Shown here piece after piece: positions 6,703-15,032 of a DNA stretch of 42,031 nt (the stretch's first letter is position 1; each line of letters begins with the position of its first letter). The DNA is taken from NCBI GenBank assembly GCA_003169675.1, contig PNAT01000158.1, forward strand, positions 1 through 42,031, written 5' to 3'. The notes beneath the pieces are model-generated. The model searched no databases and was not told the DNA's origin. It saw only the letters and a list, made by a program, of their open reading frames with translations. Made by a program: the position numbers and the translations under genes. This stretch comes from Acidimicrobiaceae bacterium. GTDB taxonomy: Bacteria; Actinomycetota; Acidimicrobiia; Acidimicrobiales; RAAP-2.

Positions 6703-9570
6703 ATGGCCATCGCCCCGCAGCGGTCAGAGATCGGGATCCGTCGGCATTTCACCACCGAAGGCGTGCATCCCTACGACGAAGTGCGCTGGGAGCGCCGGGA
6801 CGCCCGGATCACCAACTACCGCGACGGCACCGTGGCCTTCGAGCAAATGGGGGTCGAGGTGCCCGAGTCCTGGAGCGTCAACGCCACCAACATCCTGTCC
6901 CAGAAGTACTTCCGCGGCACGCTGAACACCAGCGAGCGCGAGTGGTCGCTCCGGCAGGTGGCCGACCGGGTGGCCGACACGCTCACCGCGTGGGGCCTGA
7001 AAGACGGCTACTTCGTCGACGAGGAGGAGGCCCAGATCTTCAACCACGAGCTCAAGTACCTGATCATCCATCAGCGGGCCGCCTTCAACTCCCCGGTGTG
7101 GTTCAACATCGGCGTGCCCGACGTGCCCCAGCAGGGCAGCGCCTGCTTCATCCTGGCCGTGGAGGACCAGATGGACTCCATCCTCAACTGGTACACCGAA
7201 GAGGGCATCATCTTCAAGGGTGGCTCGGGCGCCGGCGTGAATCTCTCGAGGATCCGCTCGTCCCACGAGCTGCTCAAGGGCGGTGGCACCGCGTCGGGAC
7301 CCGTCAGCTTCATGCGAGGTGCCGATGCGTCGGCCGGGACCATCAAGTCCGGTGGCAAGACGCGGCGCGCCGCCAAGATGGTCATCCTCGACATCGACCA
7401 CCCCGACGTGGAGGACTTCATCTGGTGCAAGGCCATTGAGGAGCGCAAGGCGCGCGTGCTGCGCGACGCCGGCTTCGACATGGACCTCGACGGGGCGGAC
7501 AGCCATTCGACGCAGTACCAGAATGCCAACAATTCGGTGCGGGTCACCGACGAGTTCATGGAGGCCGTGATAGACGGTCGGGACTGGGAGCTCCTGGCCC
7601 GCACCGACGGGGCCACGGTACGGACCGTGCCGGCCCGCGACCTGTTCCGCCAGATCGCCCACTCGGCGTGGGAATGCGCCGACCCCGGACTGCAGTACGA
7701 CACCACCATCAACCAGTGGCACACGGCGCCCAACACGGGCCGGATCAACGGAAGCAACCCATGCAGTGAGTACGTTCACCTCGACAACTCAGCCTGCAAT
7801 CTGGCCTCCATGAACCTGCTCACGTTCCTCGACGAGAACGACGAGTTCGACGTGGAGGGATTCAAGGCCGGCATCGCGGTCATGTTCACCGGCCAGGAGA
7901 TCATCGTCGGCAACGCCGACTACCCGACAGAGAAGATCGGAGCCACCACCAGAGCCTTCCGCCAGCTGGGCATCGGCTACGCCAACCTGGGCGCGCTGCT
8001 GATGGCCCAGGGCCTGCCGTACGACTCGGAGGCCGGCCGGGCCTGGGCGGCCGCCATCACGGCGCTGCTCACCGGCCACGCCTACGCCACCTCGGCCCGC
8101 ACGGCGGCGCGCATGGGGCCGTTCGCCGGCTTCCACGAGAACCGGGAGCCGATGCTGAGCGTCCTGCGCATGCACCAGTCCGAGGCGTCGCGCATTGACG
8201 AAGAGGTCGTCCCGCCCGAGCTGCTCTCGGCGGCCCAGGAGTCCTGGGACCTGGCCGTGGAGTTGGCCGAGGAATTCGGCGTGCGCAACTCCCAGGCCAG
8301 CGTGCTGGCACCGACCGGAACCATCGGACTGCTGATGGATTGCGACACCACCGGGGTCGAGCCCGACCTGGGTTTGGTCAAGACCAAGAAGCTGGTCGGC
8401 GGCGGCACCATGTCGATCGTCAACCAGACCATCCCCCGCGCCCTGGCCAAGCTGGGCTACGGCCCCGACCAGGTGGACGAGATCGTCGACTACATCAACG
8501 AGCACATGTCGATCCTCGGCGCACCCTATGTGGCGCCGGAGCATCTGCCGGTCTTCGCCTGCTCCATGGGCGACAACACCATCCACTACTCGGGCCACAT
8601 CCGCATGATGGGCGCCGTGCAGCCCTTCATCAGCGGCGCCATCTCCAAGACGGTGAACATGCCCGAGGATGTCTCGGTGGAGGACGTCGAGCAGATACAC
8701 ATCGACGCCTGGCGGCTGGGGATCAAGGCGGTGGCCATCTACCGGGACAACTGCAAGGTGGCCCAACCCCTCTCCACCACCAAGAAGGACGTGGTCACCG
8801 AGGGCGGGGACGTCGCTCCTCCGGGATCGGAAGCTGAAGCCCGGGACCGGGCCGCCTCCGAGCGGATTGCCGAGTTGGAGGAGGCCCTGGACCACGAGCG
8901 CCAGCGCAAGGGCGAATCGGTCGTCGTGGGCGCCGTGCGGGAGCGCCTGCCCCGGCGCCGCAGTTCCAAGACGTTCGCCTTCCGGGTGGCCGACTGCGAG
9001 GGCTACGTGACGGTGGGCGAGTACGAGGACGGCCGGCCCGGTGAGGTGTTCATCAACGTCTCCAAGCAGGGGTCGACCCTGGCCGGGATCATGGACGCCT
9101 TCTCCATCTCACTCAGCCTGGGTCTGCAGCACCAGGTGCCGTTGGCGACCTATGTCCGCAAGTACACAAACATGAAGTTTGAGCCGGCGGGGATCACCGA
9201 CGATGCCGAGTTGCGCATCGCCACCAGCCTGGTCGACTACATCTTCCGCCGCATCGCCCTGGACTACCTGTCCCTGGAGGAGCGCATCGAGCTGGGGATC
9301 CTCTCCACCGTCGAGCGGATGCAACCCACCCTCCCCGGTGTCGAGGAGATGGCCACCCTTTCGGTCAGCCTGGTCGACGACGGACTGAGCCCTCACGCTG
9401 AATTCCTGGCGCCGGATGAAACGGCGGCTGTGCATGCGTCGGGAGTGCGGTCCCTGGCCCGGGCCGAGCAGCGGGACGCCCCGTATTGTTACAGCTGTGG
9501 CAACGCCATGCAGCGAGCCGGCTCGTGCTACGTCTGCGGCAGTTGCGGGACGACCAGCGGGTGCTCGTAG
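6703..9570 (+). CDS. nrdJ: Vitamin B12-dependent (class II) ribonucleoside-diphosphate reductase
   Basis: A 955-residue adenosylcobalamin-dependent reductase that makes deoxyribonucleotides with or without oxygen. QQGSACFILAVEDQMDSIL carries the first redox Cys of the pair. The active-site block NPCSE places C354 and E356, with N352 beside them. SACNLASMNL, SVLAPTGTIG and the substrate loop GGGTMSIVNQTIP follow. A charged, coiled-coil-like linker (near EARDRAASERIAELEEALDH) leads to a C-terminal domain ending in a Cys-rich ribbon (CYSCGNA, SCYVCGSCG) that re-reduces the active site or binds zinc. The ATG at 6703 has GAGGAGG about 11 nt upstream. Paired NrdR boxes suggest repression when dNTPs are plentiful. 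Cobalamin-dependent growth is implied. Confidence 0.95.
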   Translation: MAIAPQRSEIGIRRHFTTEGVHPYDEVRWERRDARITNYRDGTVAFEQMGVEVPESWSVNATNILSQKYFRGTLNTSEREWSLRQVADRVADTLTAWGLKDGYFVDEEEAQIFNHELKYLIIHQRAAFNSPVWFNIGVPDVPQQGSACFILAVEDQMDSILNWYTEEGIIFKGGSGAGVNLSRIRSSHELLKGGGTASGPVSFMRGADASAGTIKSGGKTRRAAKMVILDIDHPDVEDFIWCKAIEERKARVLRDAGFDMDLDGADSHSTQYQNANNSVRVTDEFMEAVIDGRDWELLARTDGATVRTVPARDLFRQIAHSAWECADPGLQYDTTINQWHTAPNTGRINGSNPCSEYVHLDNSACNLASMNLLTFLDENDEFDVEGFKAGIAVMFTGQEIIVGNADYPTEKIGATTRAFRQLGIGYANLGALLMAQGLPYDSEAGRAWAAAITALLTGHAYATSARTAARMGPFAGFHENREPMLSVLRMHQSEASRIDEEVVPPELLSAAQESWDLAVELAEEFGVRNSQASVLAPTGTIGLLMDCDTTGVEPDLGLVKTKKLVGGGTMSIVNQTIPRALAKLGYGPDQVDEIVDYINEHMSILGAPYVAPEHLPVFACSMGDNTIHYSGHIRMMGAVQPFISGAISKTVNMPEDVSVEDVEQIHIDAWRLGIKAVAIYRDNCKVAQPLSTTKKDVVTEGGDVAPPGSEAEARDRAASERIAELEEALDHERQRKGESVVVGAVRERLPRRRSSKTFAFRVADCEGYVTVGEYEDGRPGEVFINVSKQGSTLAGIMDAFSISLSLGLQHQVPLATYVRKYTNMKFEPAGITDDAELRIATSLVDYIFRRIALDYLSLEERIELGILSTVERMQPTLPGVEEMATLSVSLVDDGLSPHAEFLAPDETAAVHASGVRSLARAEQRDAPYCYSCGNAMQRAGSCYVCGSCGTTSGCS

Positions 9571-9592
9571 GGAGGACCTCTAACGGCCTGCG

Positions 9593-10138
9593 TCACACCT
9601 CGGCGTAGACGTACTTTGCGACGTTCACCACTTCCTGGGTAATGGCAGCTTCGCTGGCGGAGGAGGAGAGCACGAAGGACATCGTCTTGCTCTTTCCGTA
9701 GGCCCGGATCTGGCACTGGGCCGGCACCTGGCCCTGTTGGGCCGAGCACGAGATGTAGGCCAGCTTGCCCACGCCGGCGAGGGGCTTGGCGTCGCTTCCG
9801 AGCTCGCCATTGAATTGCAGCAAGTCGGACTTCTTGATGCTGGGTTCATAGGTGATGGAGAGGGAGCCGCTGAGGGAATTGAGCTCCCATGTACATGTCC
9901 GATCACCTTTATCCACGCCCACGCCCACGCTCGGGGTCGTGGAGAACGGTGTCGTGCCCAGCAGGTGCTTGATCGCCGCGTTGGTCAGCAGCCCGCACAT
10001 GTGTTTCACGGTGGCCCGCGAGTGATGCGTGGAGGCCGCGGCATCCGTCGCCACGCTGGGGATGGCCGCCAGGGCACATGACGCAATGAGGAACGAACCA
10101 AGGAGCGCAGGGGTCATCTTCATGCTTTGGCGAGTCAT
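9593..10138 (-). CDS. Secreted DUF3558-like protein
   Basis: A protein of 181 residues with an N-terminal signal sequence (MKMTPALLGSFLIASCALAA) and predicted export. The mature part has MCGLLTNAAIKHLLGTTPFS, then GDRTCTWEL and later ISCSAQQGQVPAQCQIR. A Cys-Leu-Leu-Thr start, an LG a few residues on and a downstream C-T-W resemble actinobacterial DUF3558 proteins; the four mature Cys could form two disulfides. The Cys in the signal region (IASCALAA) is only a loose lipobox. ATG at 10138 is preferred over the longer frame because GGGAGG lies 3-4 nt upstream. Function unknown. It is divergent from the GAF-GGDEF gene. Confidence 0.6.
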   Translation of the reverse strand: MTRQSMKMTPALLGSFLIASCALAAIPSVATDAAASTHHSRATVKHMCGLLTNAAIKHLLGTTPFSTTPSVGVGVDKGDRTCTWELNSLSGSLSITYEPSIKKSDLLQFNGELGSDAKPLAGVGKLAYISCSAQQGQVPAQCQIRAYGKSKTMSFVLSSSASEAAITQEVVNVAKYVYAEV

Positions 10139-10141
10139 CGG

Positions 10142-10183
10142 CCTCCCTTCGTTCGGTGACGGGGTGATCCTAACGAAGGAGGG
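10142..10183 (-). promoter_or_regulatory. Inverted repeat that would pair with the ribosome site of the DUF3558-like gene
   Basis: CCTTCGTT (10146-10153) and AACGAAGG (10172-10179) are perfect 8-bp arms around an 18-nt loop. On the minus-strand mRNA the pairing can extend, with one mismatch and one G-U, to include the GGGAGG ribosome site next to the ATG. It could be a translational hairpin, or a DNA operator between two divergent genes. Confidence 0.35.
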
Positions 10184-10232
10184 CTGGTGAGGAGTTTTCA
10201 GGCTGAGATCGGCCCAACTAGAGTCAATTGTC

Positions 10233-11267
10233 TTGTCAGTCGATCTTGACCTCACCGACGTATTGAGCGAATTCGTTCGCACCATGCTGACCGATTTCCC
10301 GATTCAGGGCATGCTGGACCAATTGGTCGGTCGTACCGTCGAACTGCTGCCCATTACCTCGGCTGGCGTGACGCTGATTTCGGCGGACAATGCCCCTCGG
10401 TGCATCGCGGCCTCAGATGAGTCGGCCCTACGCTTTGAGCAGATGCAGACCGAGTTGAACGAAGGCCCGTGCCTGGCCGCCTACCTGGGGGGCGAGCCCA
10501 TTGTCGTGGCCAACCTGGCCGAGGAGCGCCGTTTCCCGAAATTTGCTCCACGCGGCATGGAGGAGGGGCTGGCGGCCGTGGTCGCCCTCCCCCTGGGGCA
10601 TGACAGCCACCAGCTCGGCGCCCTCAATCTCTATATGGACGTGCCGGGTCACTTGAATCAGACGGACATGAAGACGGCGCAGACTCTGGCCTACGTGGCG
10701 GCGGCCTTCCTCCTCAACGCCCAGATCCGCCTCGACCTCCAGGTTTCGTCCGCCCAGGCCATTGAGGAATCGCTGCACGATCCGCTGACCAGCCTCCCCA
10801 ACCGGAAGTTGATGTTCGAGCGCCTCAACAAGGCCATCATCCGGACGCGCAAGGCCGGCCACACCCTGGCCGTCTTCTTCATCGACCTGGACCAGTTCAA
10901 GGGGACCAACGACGAGCATGGCCACCGGGCGGGCGACGAGCTACTGGTTGCCGTGGCCGGGAGATTGAACGGACTGCTCCGCAGCCGAGACACGGTGTCC
11001 CGTATCTCCGGCGACGAGTTCGTCATCCTCTTCGACGACCTCGACGGCCGATCCGCCGTGGAGGCCGTAGCCGAGCGGGTCAAAGGGGCGCTCTCCGGTC
11101 GCTTCGTGCTCTCCGAGTGCGTGGTGTCGACCACGGCCAGCATCGGCATCGCCATTCGCGATCGCCTCGACGAACCGGTCGAGGAGCTCCTACGCATTGC
11201 CGATGAAGCGATGTACAAGGCCAAGCGGGCCGGGGGAAACCGGTTCCACATTGCCGAGGAGCGCTAG
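10233..11267 (+). CDS. GAF-GGDEF protein, probable diguanylate cyclase
   Basis: 344 residues, cytosolic, with no membrane segment. A GAF-like sensor domain covers roughly residues 20-165 (ITSAGVTLISADN, NEGPCLAAYLGGEPIVVANL). A GGDEF domain covers about 180-340, starting at HDPLTSLPNRKLMFERL. The active-site signature is SGDEF at 259-263, with Ser for the first Gly; such variants can be active. The inhibitory I-site RxxD is present (R250-S-R-D253), five residues before the signature. It is therefore likely to make c-di-GMP under product control (inference). The TTG start has no ribosome site. A TAGAGT -10-like element at 10219-10224 would place the transcript start close to the TTG, suggesting a leaderless mRNA. 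Confidence 0.88.
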   Translation: MSVDLDLTDVLSEFVRTMLTDFPIQGMLDQLVGRTVELLPITSAGVTLISADNAPRCIAASDESALRFEQMQTELNEGPCLAAYLGGEPIVVANLAEERRFPKFAPRGMEEGLAAVVALPLGHDSHQLGALNLYMDVPGHLNQTDMKTAQTLAYVAAAFLLNAQIRLDLQVSSAQAIEESLHDPLTSLPNRKLMFERLNKAIIRTRKAGHTLAVFFIDLDQFKGTNDEHGHRAGDELLVAVAGRLNGLLRSRDTVSRISGDEFVILFDDLDGRSAVEAVAERVKGALSGRFVLSECVVSTTASIGIAIRDRLDEPVEELLRIADEAMYKAKRAGGNRFHIAEER

Positions 11268-11269
11268 CA

Positions 11270-11283
11270 GTTCTCGGGAGAAC
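11270..11283. repeat. Inverted repeat GTTCTC-GG-GAGAAC after the GGDEF gene
   Basis: A perfect 14-bp palindrome just after the GGDEF stop and 9 bp before the -35 of the MpaB-TetR promoter. No T-run follows, so a terminator is doubtful and an operator is possible. Confidence 0.3.
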
Positions 11284-11291
11284 CCCGATGG

Positions 11292-11339
11292 TTGACCCGT
11301 GGTCGTCGTGGTGAGAGAATGATAGGGTGACTCTCTCAC
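11292..11339 (+). promoter_or_regulatory. Promoter and operator-like repeat of the MpaB-TetR operon, overlapping a probable leaderless start
   Basis: TTGACC (11292-11297) and GAGAAT (11315-11320) have a 17-bp spacer and would place transcript starts at about 11327, which is the GTG start itself. An inverted repeat GTGAGAGA (11311-11318) / TCTCTCAC (11332-11339), with perfect 8-bp arms and a 13-bp spacer, covers the -10 and the start codon. A repressor bound there would stop transcription. The TetR protein encoded next is the obvious candidate. Confidence 0.45.
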
Positions 11340-12190
11340 ACAATCAAATGCCAGGTGAACCCCTAGGCCCGGCCTCGCTGACCTGGCACTTGGGCCTCCC
11401 GAGGACGGCGCTGCTGGTGGCCGGGAGGGGCCTGCTCCTCCAGACCATGCACCCGGTGATCGGGGCCGGCGTACGGGACTTCTCCACCTTCACCACTGAT
11501 CCGTGGGGACGCCTGGATCGCACGTTGTGCTCCCTGCAACGACAACTCTTCGGGGGCACCGAGGCGGTGGACGAGGCGTACCGCCTGCGGCACCTCCACC
11601 GGACCATCCGTGGCGTCGGGTTCTCCGGCGAGCCCTATCGCGCCCTCGATCCGGCCGCCTACGCCTGGGTCCATCTCTCGAACTTCGACACCCTGCTCTC
11701 CTTCCACCGTTGGTTCGCCCCCCCGCTGAGCGGGAGCGAGCAGGAGACGCTCTACACCGAATGGCGACAGGCCGGGCGCGTCCTCGGCATCCGGGACAAC
11801 CACATGCCGGCCGACCTGCGAGCGTTCCGCATGTACATGGGTGACATGGTCACCCGCACGCTGGCGGACAACGAGACCGCCCAGGCCTTGCTCGGCAGCC
11901 TTCGCCTCGACGAGATCGGCCCGCCGCGTCTGTTCCCCGAGCCGTTGTGGCGCGCCGTTCGACCGCTGGGACGGACGTTGCTGCACGACACCACCGTGGG
12001 CACTCTCCCGTCTGCCGTGCGGACCAAACTGGACCTGCGCTGGACGCCGGTGGATCGTCGCCGTCTCCAAGGTGTGGCGGTCCTGGTGCGCGCCGGGTCG
12101 GCCACGCTGCCCGACCGGCTGCTGCACTATCCGCTGGCCGTGCAGGCCCGCCGCCAGGCCAGGCGCTTTGCATTCCCGGTTGCCTCGTGA
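11327..12190 (+). CDS. DUF2236 / oxygenase MpaB family protein (copy 1)
   Basis: 287 residues of the DUF2236 family, which includes the fungal oxygenase MpaB and latex-clearing protein Lcp; characterised members are haem enzymes that cleave isoprenoid chains or similar substrates. Family blocks are LLLQTMHPVIGAGVRDFS, the Arg/His segment YRLRHLHRTIRG, and DPAAYAWVHLSNFDTLL; the His residues of MHP, LHR and WVHL are candidate haem ligands or contacts. There is no signal peptide. GTG at 11327 fits a leaderless transcript; ATG at 11348 is the alternative. Its TGA overlaps the GTG of the TetR gene by 4 bp, so enzyme and regulator are coupled. Substrate unknown. Confidence 0.82.
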   Translation: MTLSHNQMPGEPLGPASLTWHLGLPRTALLVAGRGLLLQTMHPVIGAGVRDFSTFTTDPWGRLDRTLCSLQRQLFGGTEAVDEAYRLRHLHRTIRGVGFSGEPYRALDPAAYAWVHLSNFDTLLSFHRWFAPPLSGSEQETLYTEWRQAGRVLGIRDNHMPADLRAFRMYMGDMVTRTLADNETAQALLGSLRLDEIGPPRLFPEPLWRAVRPLGRTLLHDTTVGTLPSAVRTKLDLRWTPVDRRRLQGVAVLVRAGSATLPDRLLHYPLAVQARRQARRFAFPVAS

Positions 12191-12831
12191 CGGCCACCGC
12201 TTCCTCCTGGCTGGACCTGCTCGTGAAAGTTGGACCCGACGATGCCGACCGCGACCGCGAGCGCGTGCTCAATGCGGCGCTCCATGCCTTCTTGGACTTC
12301 GGCATCCGGCGCACCAGCATGGGTGAGATCGCCAAGAGGAGCGGCATCAGCCCGGCCACGCTGTACCGGCGCTTCTCGGGCAAGGACGACGTGGTGTGGG
12401 CCGTGGGTCGCCGGGAGGCCAGACGCCTGATCGCTCGCGTGGACAACTGTGTCGACGTCGGATCGAGTGCCGAGGACCAGATCGTGGCCATGTTCCTCGC
12501 CGCTACGGTCGGGGTCCGGCACAACCGGTTGCTCCAACGCCTCCTGGCCACCGAGCCCGACATCATCCTGCCGCTCCTCACCCTTGACGGCGGCCCGGTG
12601 CTCGACCTCGGGCGCGCCTATCTCTCCGATTTCCTGCGCCGGCTCCAGCAGGGCGGTGAGCTGCCCGCATTCGACCCCGAGCCGGTGGCCGAAATGGTGG
12701 CCCGGGTCGCGCTGTCCTTGGTGCTGCTCCCGCAGACGTGTCTTCCGCTCGACGACGAGGACGCCGTGCGGGCCTTTGCCCGGCGACACCTGGCTCTCAT
12801 GCTCGGATGGGCGCCCTCGGACGGAGCCTGA
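12187..12831 (+). CDS. TetR/AcrR family transcriptional regulator
   Basis: 214 residues. The N-terminal TetR DNA-binding domain covers about residues 20-65, with RERVLNAALHAFLDFGIRRT, then GEIAKRSGISPATLYRRF as the helix-turn-helix and FSGKDDVVWAV after it. The C-terminal half is all-helical and variable, as expected for the ligand-binding domain. The GTG start overlaps the MpaB stop (GTGA), so it is translated with the enzyme. It probably represses its own operon through the inverted repeat at 11311-11339, and perhaps the SDR/amidohydrolase cluster that starts 64 bp downstream (both inferred). The frame is open further upstream, but that part lies inside the MpaB gene. Confidence 0.88.
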   Translation: MTATASSWLDLLVKVGPDDADRDRERVLNAALHAFLDFGIRRTSMGEIAKRSGISPATLYRRFSGKDDVVWAVGRREARRLIARVDNCVDVGSSAEDQIVAMFLAATVGVRHNRLLQRLLATEPDIILPLLTLDGGPVLDLGRAYLSDFLRRLQQGGELPAFDPEPVAEMVARVALSLVLLPQTCLPLDDEDAVRAFARRHLALMLGWAPSDGA

Positions 12832-12863
12832 CCGGGCAGTTCGGAGCGAGGTTATGGTGGTCG

Positions 12864-12879
12864 GCTGACACTCGTCAGC
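12864..12879. promoter_or_regulatory. Inverted repeat GCTGAC-ACTC-GTCAGC before the SDR/amidohydrolase cluster
   Basis: Perfect 6-bp arms with a 4-bp spacer, ending 16 bp before the TTG start of the first gene of the cluster and 33 bp after the TetR stop. Position and shape fit an operator. Confidence 0.4.
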
Positions 12880-12895
12880 GACTGGGGGCTTTGCG

Positions 12896-13768
12896 TTGGA
12901 AAAACTGACCGGCAGGGTGGCCGTGGTCACCGGTGGTGCGGCGGGCATCGGGCGGGGCATGGTCGAAGCCCTCCTCGAAGACGGTGCCCGCGTCGTCATC
13001 GCCGATGTCGAGGCGCCGGTGCTCGGCGCCACGGTCAGCGAACTGGCCGGCACGGGCGAGGTGCGCGGCGTGGTCACCGATGTGTCAGCGGCGGCGTCGG
13101 TGGAGGCACTGGCCGACGATGTCTTCGCTCACGAGGGGGCCTGCCATCTCCTCTTCAACAACGCCGGCGTGACCTCGGGCGGCGGGGGCCGGCCCTGGGA
13201 GCAGGAGGCCAACGACTGGGCCTGGTGTTTCGGGGTCAACGTCTTCGGGGTGGCCAACGGCATGCTGTCCTTCGTGCCCCGCATGATCGCATCGGGTGAG
13301 CCCGGTGTGGTGGTCAACACGTCGAGCATGGATGGCGGCATCGCGCCGGTGCCCTACGCCTCGGTCTACGCCTCGAGCAAGGCGGCCATCTCCTGTCTGA
13401 CCGAAGCGCTGGCCCACCAACTGGTGGCGGCCGGGACCGACATCCGGGCCGCCGTGTTCTACCCCTCGGGCGGACTGCTCGATACGGGGCTGTGGACGGC
13501 GCAGCGCAACCGCCCTGCCGCGTTGGCCCGCACCAAGCCACGGCCTCCGGCTCCGGGGACCACCTTTGAGGAGTTCAAGGAGCACCTGGTGGCCAGCGGA
13601 CGCACGGCCGAGCTGATGGACCTGCGCCAACTCGGTCGGTTCGCGGTGGACGGGGTCAAGGCGGGCCACTTCATCATCGGCCACGGCCTGGAGGAGGCCG
13701 CCGCCATGCTGCACCGGCGGGCCGATGCCATCGGTGAGGGCCGGTTGCCGCCGGCCGCCCTGAGCTGA
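12896..13768 (+). CDS. SDR family NAD(P)-dependent oxidoreductase
   Basis: 290 residues, a classical SDR. The cofactor motif is TGGAAGIGRG, and an Asp follows beta-2 (IADVEA), which favours NAD. FNNAG, the catalytic Ser in VVNTSSMDG and the YASSK motif are intact. A C-terminal extension of about 60 residues after the core (FEEFKEHLVASGRTAEL onward) is longer than in minimal SDRs and may shape the substrate site. The start is TTG at 12896. The stop overlaps the next ATG by one base. It is the first gene of a five-gene rightward cluster with two amidohydrolases, an acetoacetate-decarboxylase-like protein and a methyltransferase, so it probably oxidises an alcohol intermediate of that pathway. 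Confidence 0.88.
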   Translation: MEKLTGRVAVVTGGAAGIGRGMVEALLEDGARVVIADVEAPVLGATVSELAGTGEVRGVVTDVSAAASVEALADDVFAHEGACHLLFNNAGVTSGGGGRPWEQEANDWAWCFGVNVFGVANGMLSFVPRMIASGEPGVVVNTSSMDGGIAPVPYASVYASSKAAISCLTEALAHQLVAAGTDIRAAVFYPSGGLLDTGLWTAQRNRPAALARTKPRPPAPGTTFEEFKEHLVASGRTAELMDLRQLGRFAVDGVKAGHFIIGHGLEEAAAMLHRRADAIGEGRLPPAALS

Positions 13769-15003
13769 TGGCACCCGACGTCTCGGAGCGCTACACGGTG
13801 ATCTCGGCCGACGGGCACGCCGGCGGGGATATCCAGGACTACCGGCCTTACTTGGCCCGACGGTGGCACGACGAGTTCGATGCCTGGGCGGCCGAGTACG
13901 TGAACCCCTACGCCGACCTGCTGGCTCCCATCGCGTACAGGAGCTGGGACAGTGACCGCCGGCTGGCCGAGACCGAGTCCGACGGCATCGTGGCCGAAGT
14001 CCTGTTCCCCAACACGGTGCCCCCGTTCTTCTCCGAGGGGAACCTGGTGGCTCTGCCCCCGACGCCCGAGGACTACGACCGCCGCTGGGCCGGGCTGCAG
14101 GCGCACAACCGGTGGCTGGCCGACTTCTGTGCCCGCACGCCGGGCCGCCGGGCCGGCGTGGTGCAGGTGTTCGCCAACTCCATGGACGACGCGCTGGCCG
14201 AGGTGCGCTGGGCCAAGGAGCAGTTCCACCCCTTCGGGGGGATCCTGCTCCCGTCCGTCCCGCCCAACTCGCACCTGCCGCCACTGTGGGAGGACCACTA
14301 CGAGCCCTTGTGGCAGTTGTGCGCCGAGCTCGACGTGCCGATCAACATCCATGGCGGCAGCGCCCTGCCCGACTACGGCGAGCATGAGGCGGCCCGGGCC
14401 ATGATGCTCATTGAGATCCCCTGGTTCAGCCACCGGGCCGTGTGGCACCTCATCTTCTCCGGCGTGCTGGAGCGCCACCCGACGCTGCGCTTCGCCGTGA
14501 CCGAGCAGGGCGTGGCCTGGCTGCCCCGCGGTCTGGAGACACTGGACTGGTTCTACGGCCGCATGACGCTGGCCGCCGCGGCGGAGGCGAAGTTCTTCGG
14601 GGCGGCGGCGGCCCAGATGTCCATGACCCCTTCGGAGTACTTCGCCCGCAACTTCTGGATCGGGGCCAGCTTCCTGCGGCCGAGCGAGTCGCCGCTCTGC
14701 CATGACCTCGGGTTCGACCGCATCATGTGGGGGGCCGACTACCCGCACACCGAGGGCAGTTACCCCTACACCACCGAGGCGCTGCGGGTGGCCTTCGCCG
14801 ACTGGGCGGTCGACGAGGTGCGCACCATGGTGGAGTCGACCGCGGCCGACTTCTACGGGTTCGACCTGGCGGCGTTGCGCCCCATCGGCGACCGCATCGG
14901 GCCCCTGGTGACCGAGGTCACCCAACCGCTGGCTCCCGAGGACTGGCCCAGCAAGACCACCTGCAACGCCTTTGACCGCACGCAGATCCTCCGTTCCTGG
15001 TGA
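13768..15003 (+). CDS. Amidohydrolase family 2 (ACMSD-like) metal-dependent hydrolase/decarboxylase, copy A
   Basis: 411 residues of the amidohydrolase-2 TIM-barrel family, which covers hydrolases, C-C lyases and decarboxylases. The metal site begins with DGHAGGDIQDYRPYL (D15, H17; Ala in place of the second His of the usual DxHxH). PINIHGGS gives the beta-5 His, and WGADYPHTEGSYPY gives the late Asp. The block HLIFSGVLERHPTLRFAVTE is typical of the family. It overlaps the upstream SDR by 1 bp and the next gene starts within or just after its end. The product of 15806-17065 is a clear paralogue with the same N-terminal and C-terminal blocks. Substrate unknown; a decarboxylation or ring-fission product hydrolysis is plausible. 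Confidence 0.87.
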   Translation: MAPDVSERYTVISADGHAGGDIQDYRPYLARRWHDEFDAWAAEYVNPYADLLAPIAYRSWDSDRRLAETESDGIVAEVLFPNTVPPFFSEGNLVALPPTPEDYDRRWAGLQAHNRWLADFCARTPGRRAGVVQVFANSMDDALAEVRWAKEQFHPFGGILLPSVPPNSHLPPLWEDHYEPLWQLCAELDVPINIHGGSALPDYGEHEAARAMMLIEIPWFSHRAVWHLIFSGVLERHPTLRFAVTEQGVAWLPRGLETLDWFYGRMTLAAAAEAKFFGAAAAQMSMTPSEYFARNFWIGASFLRPSESPLCHDLGFDRIMWGADYPHTEGSYPYTTEALRVAFADWAVDEVRTMVESTAADFYGFDLAALRPIGDRIGPLVTEVTQPLAPEDWPSKTTCNAFDRTQILRSW

Positions 15004-15032
15004 CGGAATTCGAGAGTGAGAAGGGAGTGCCC

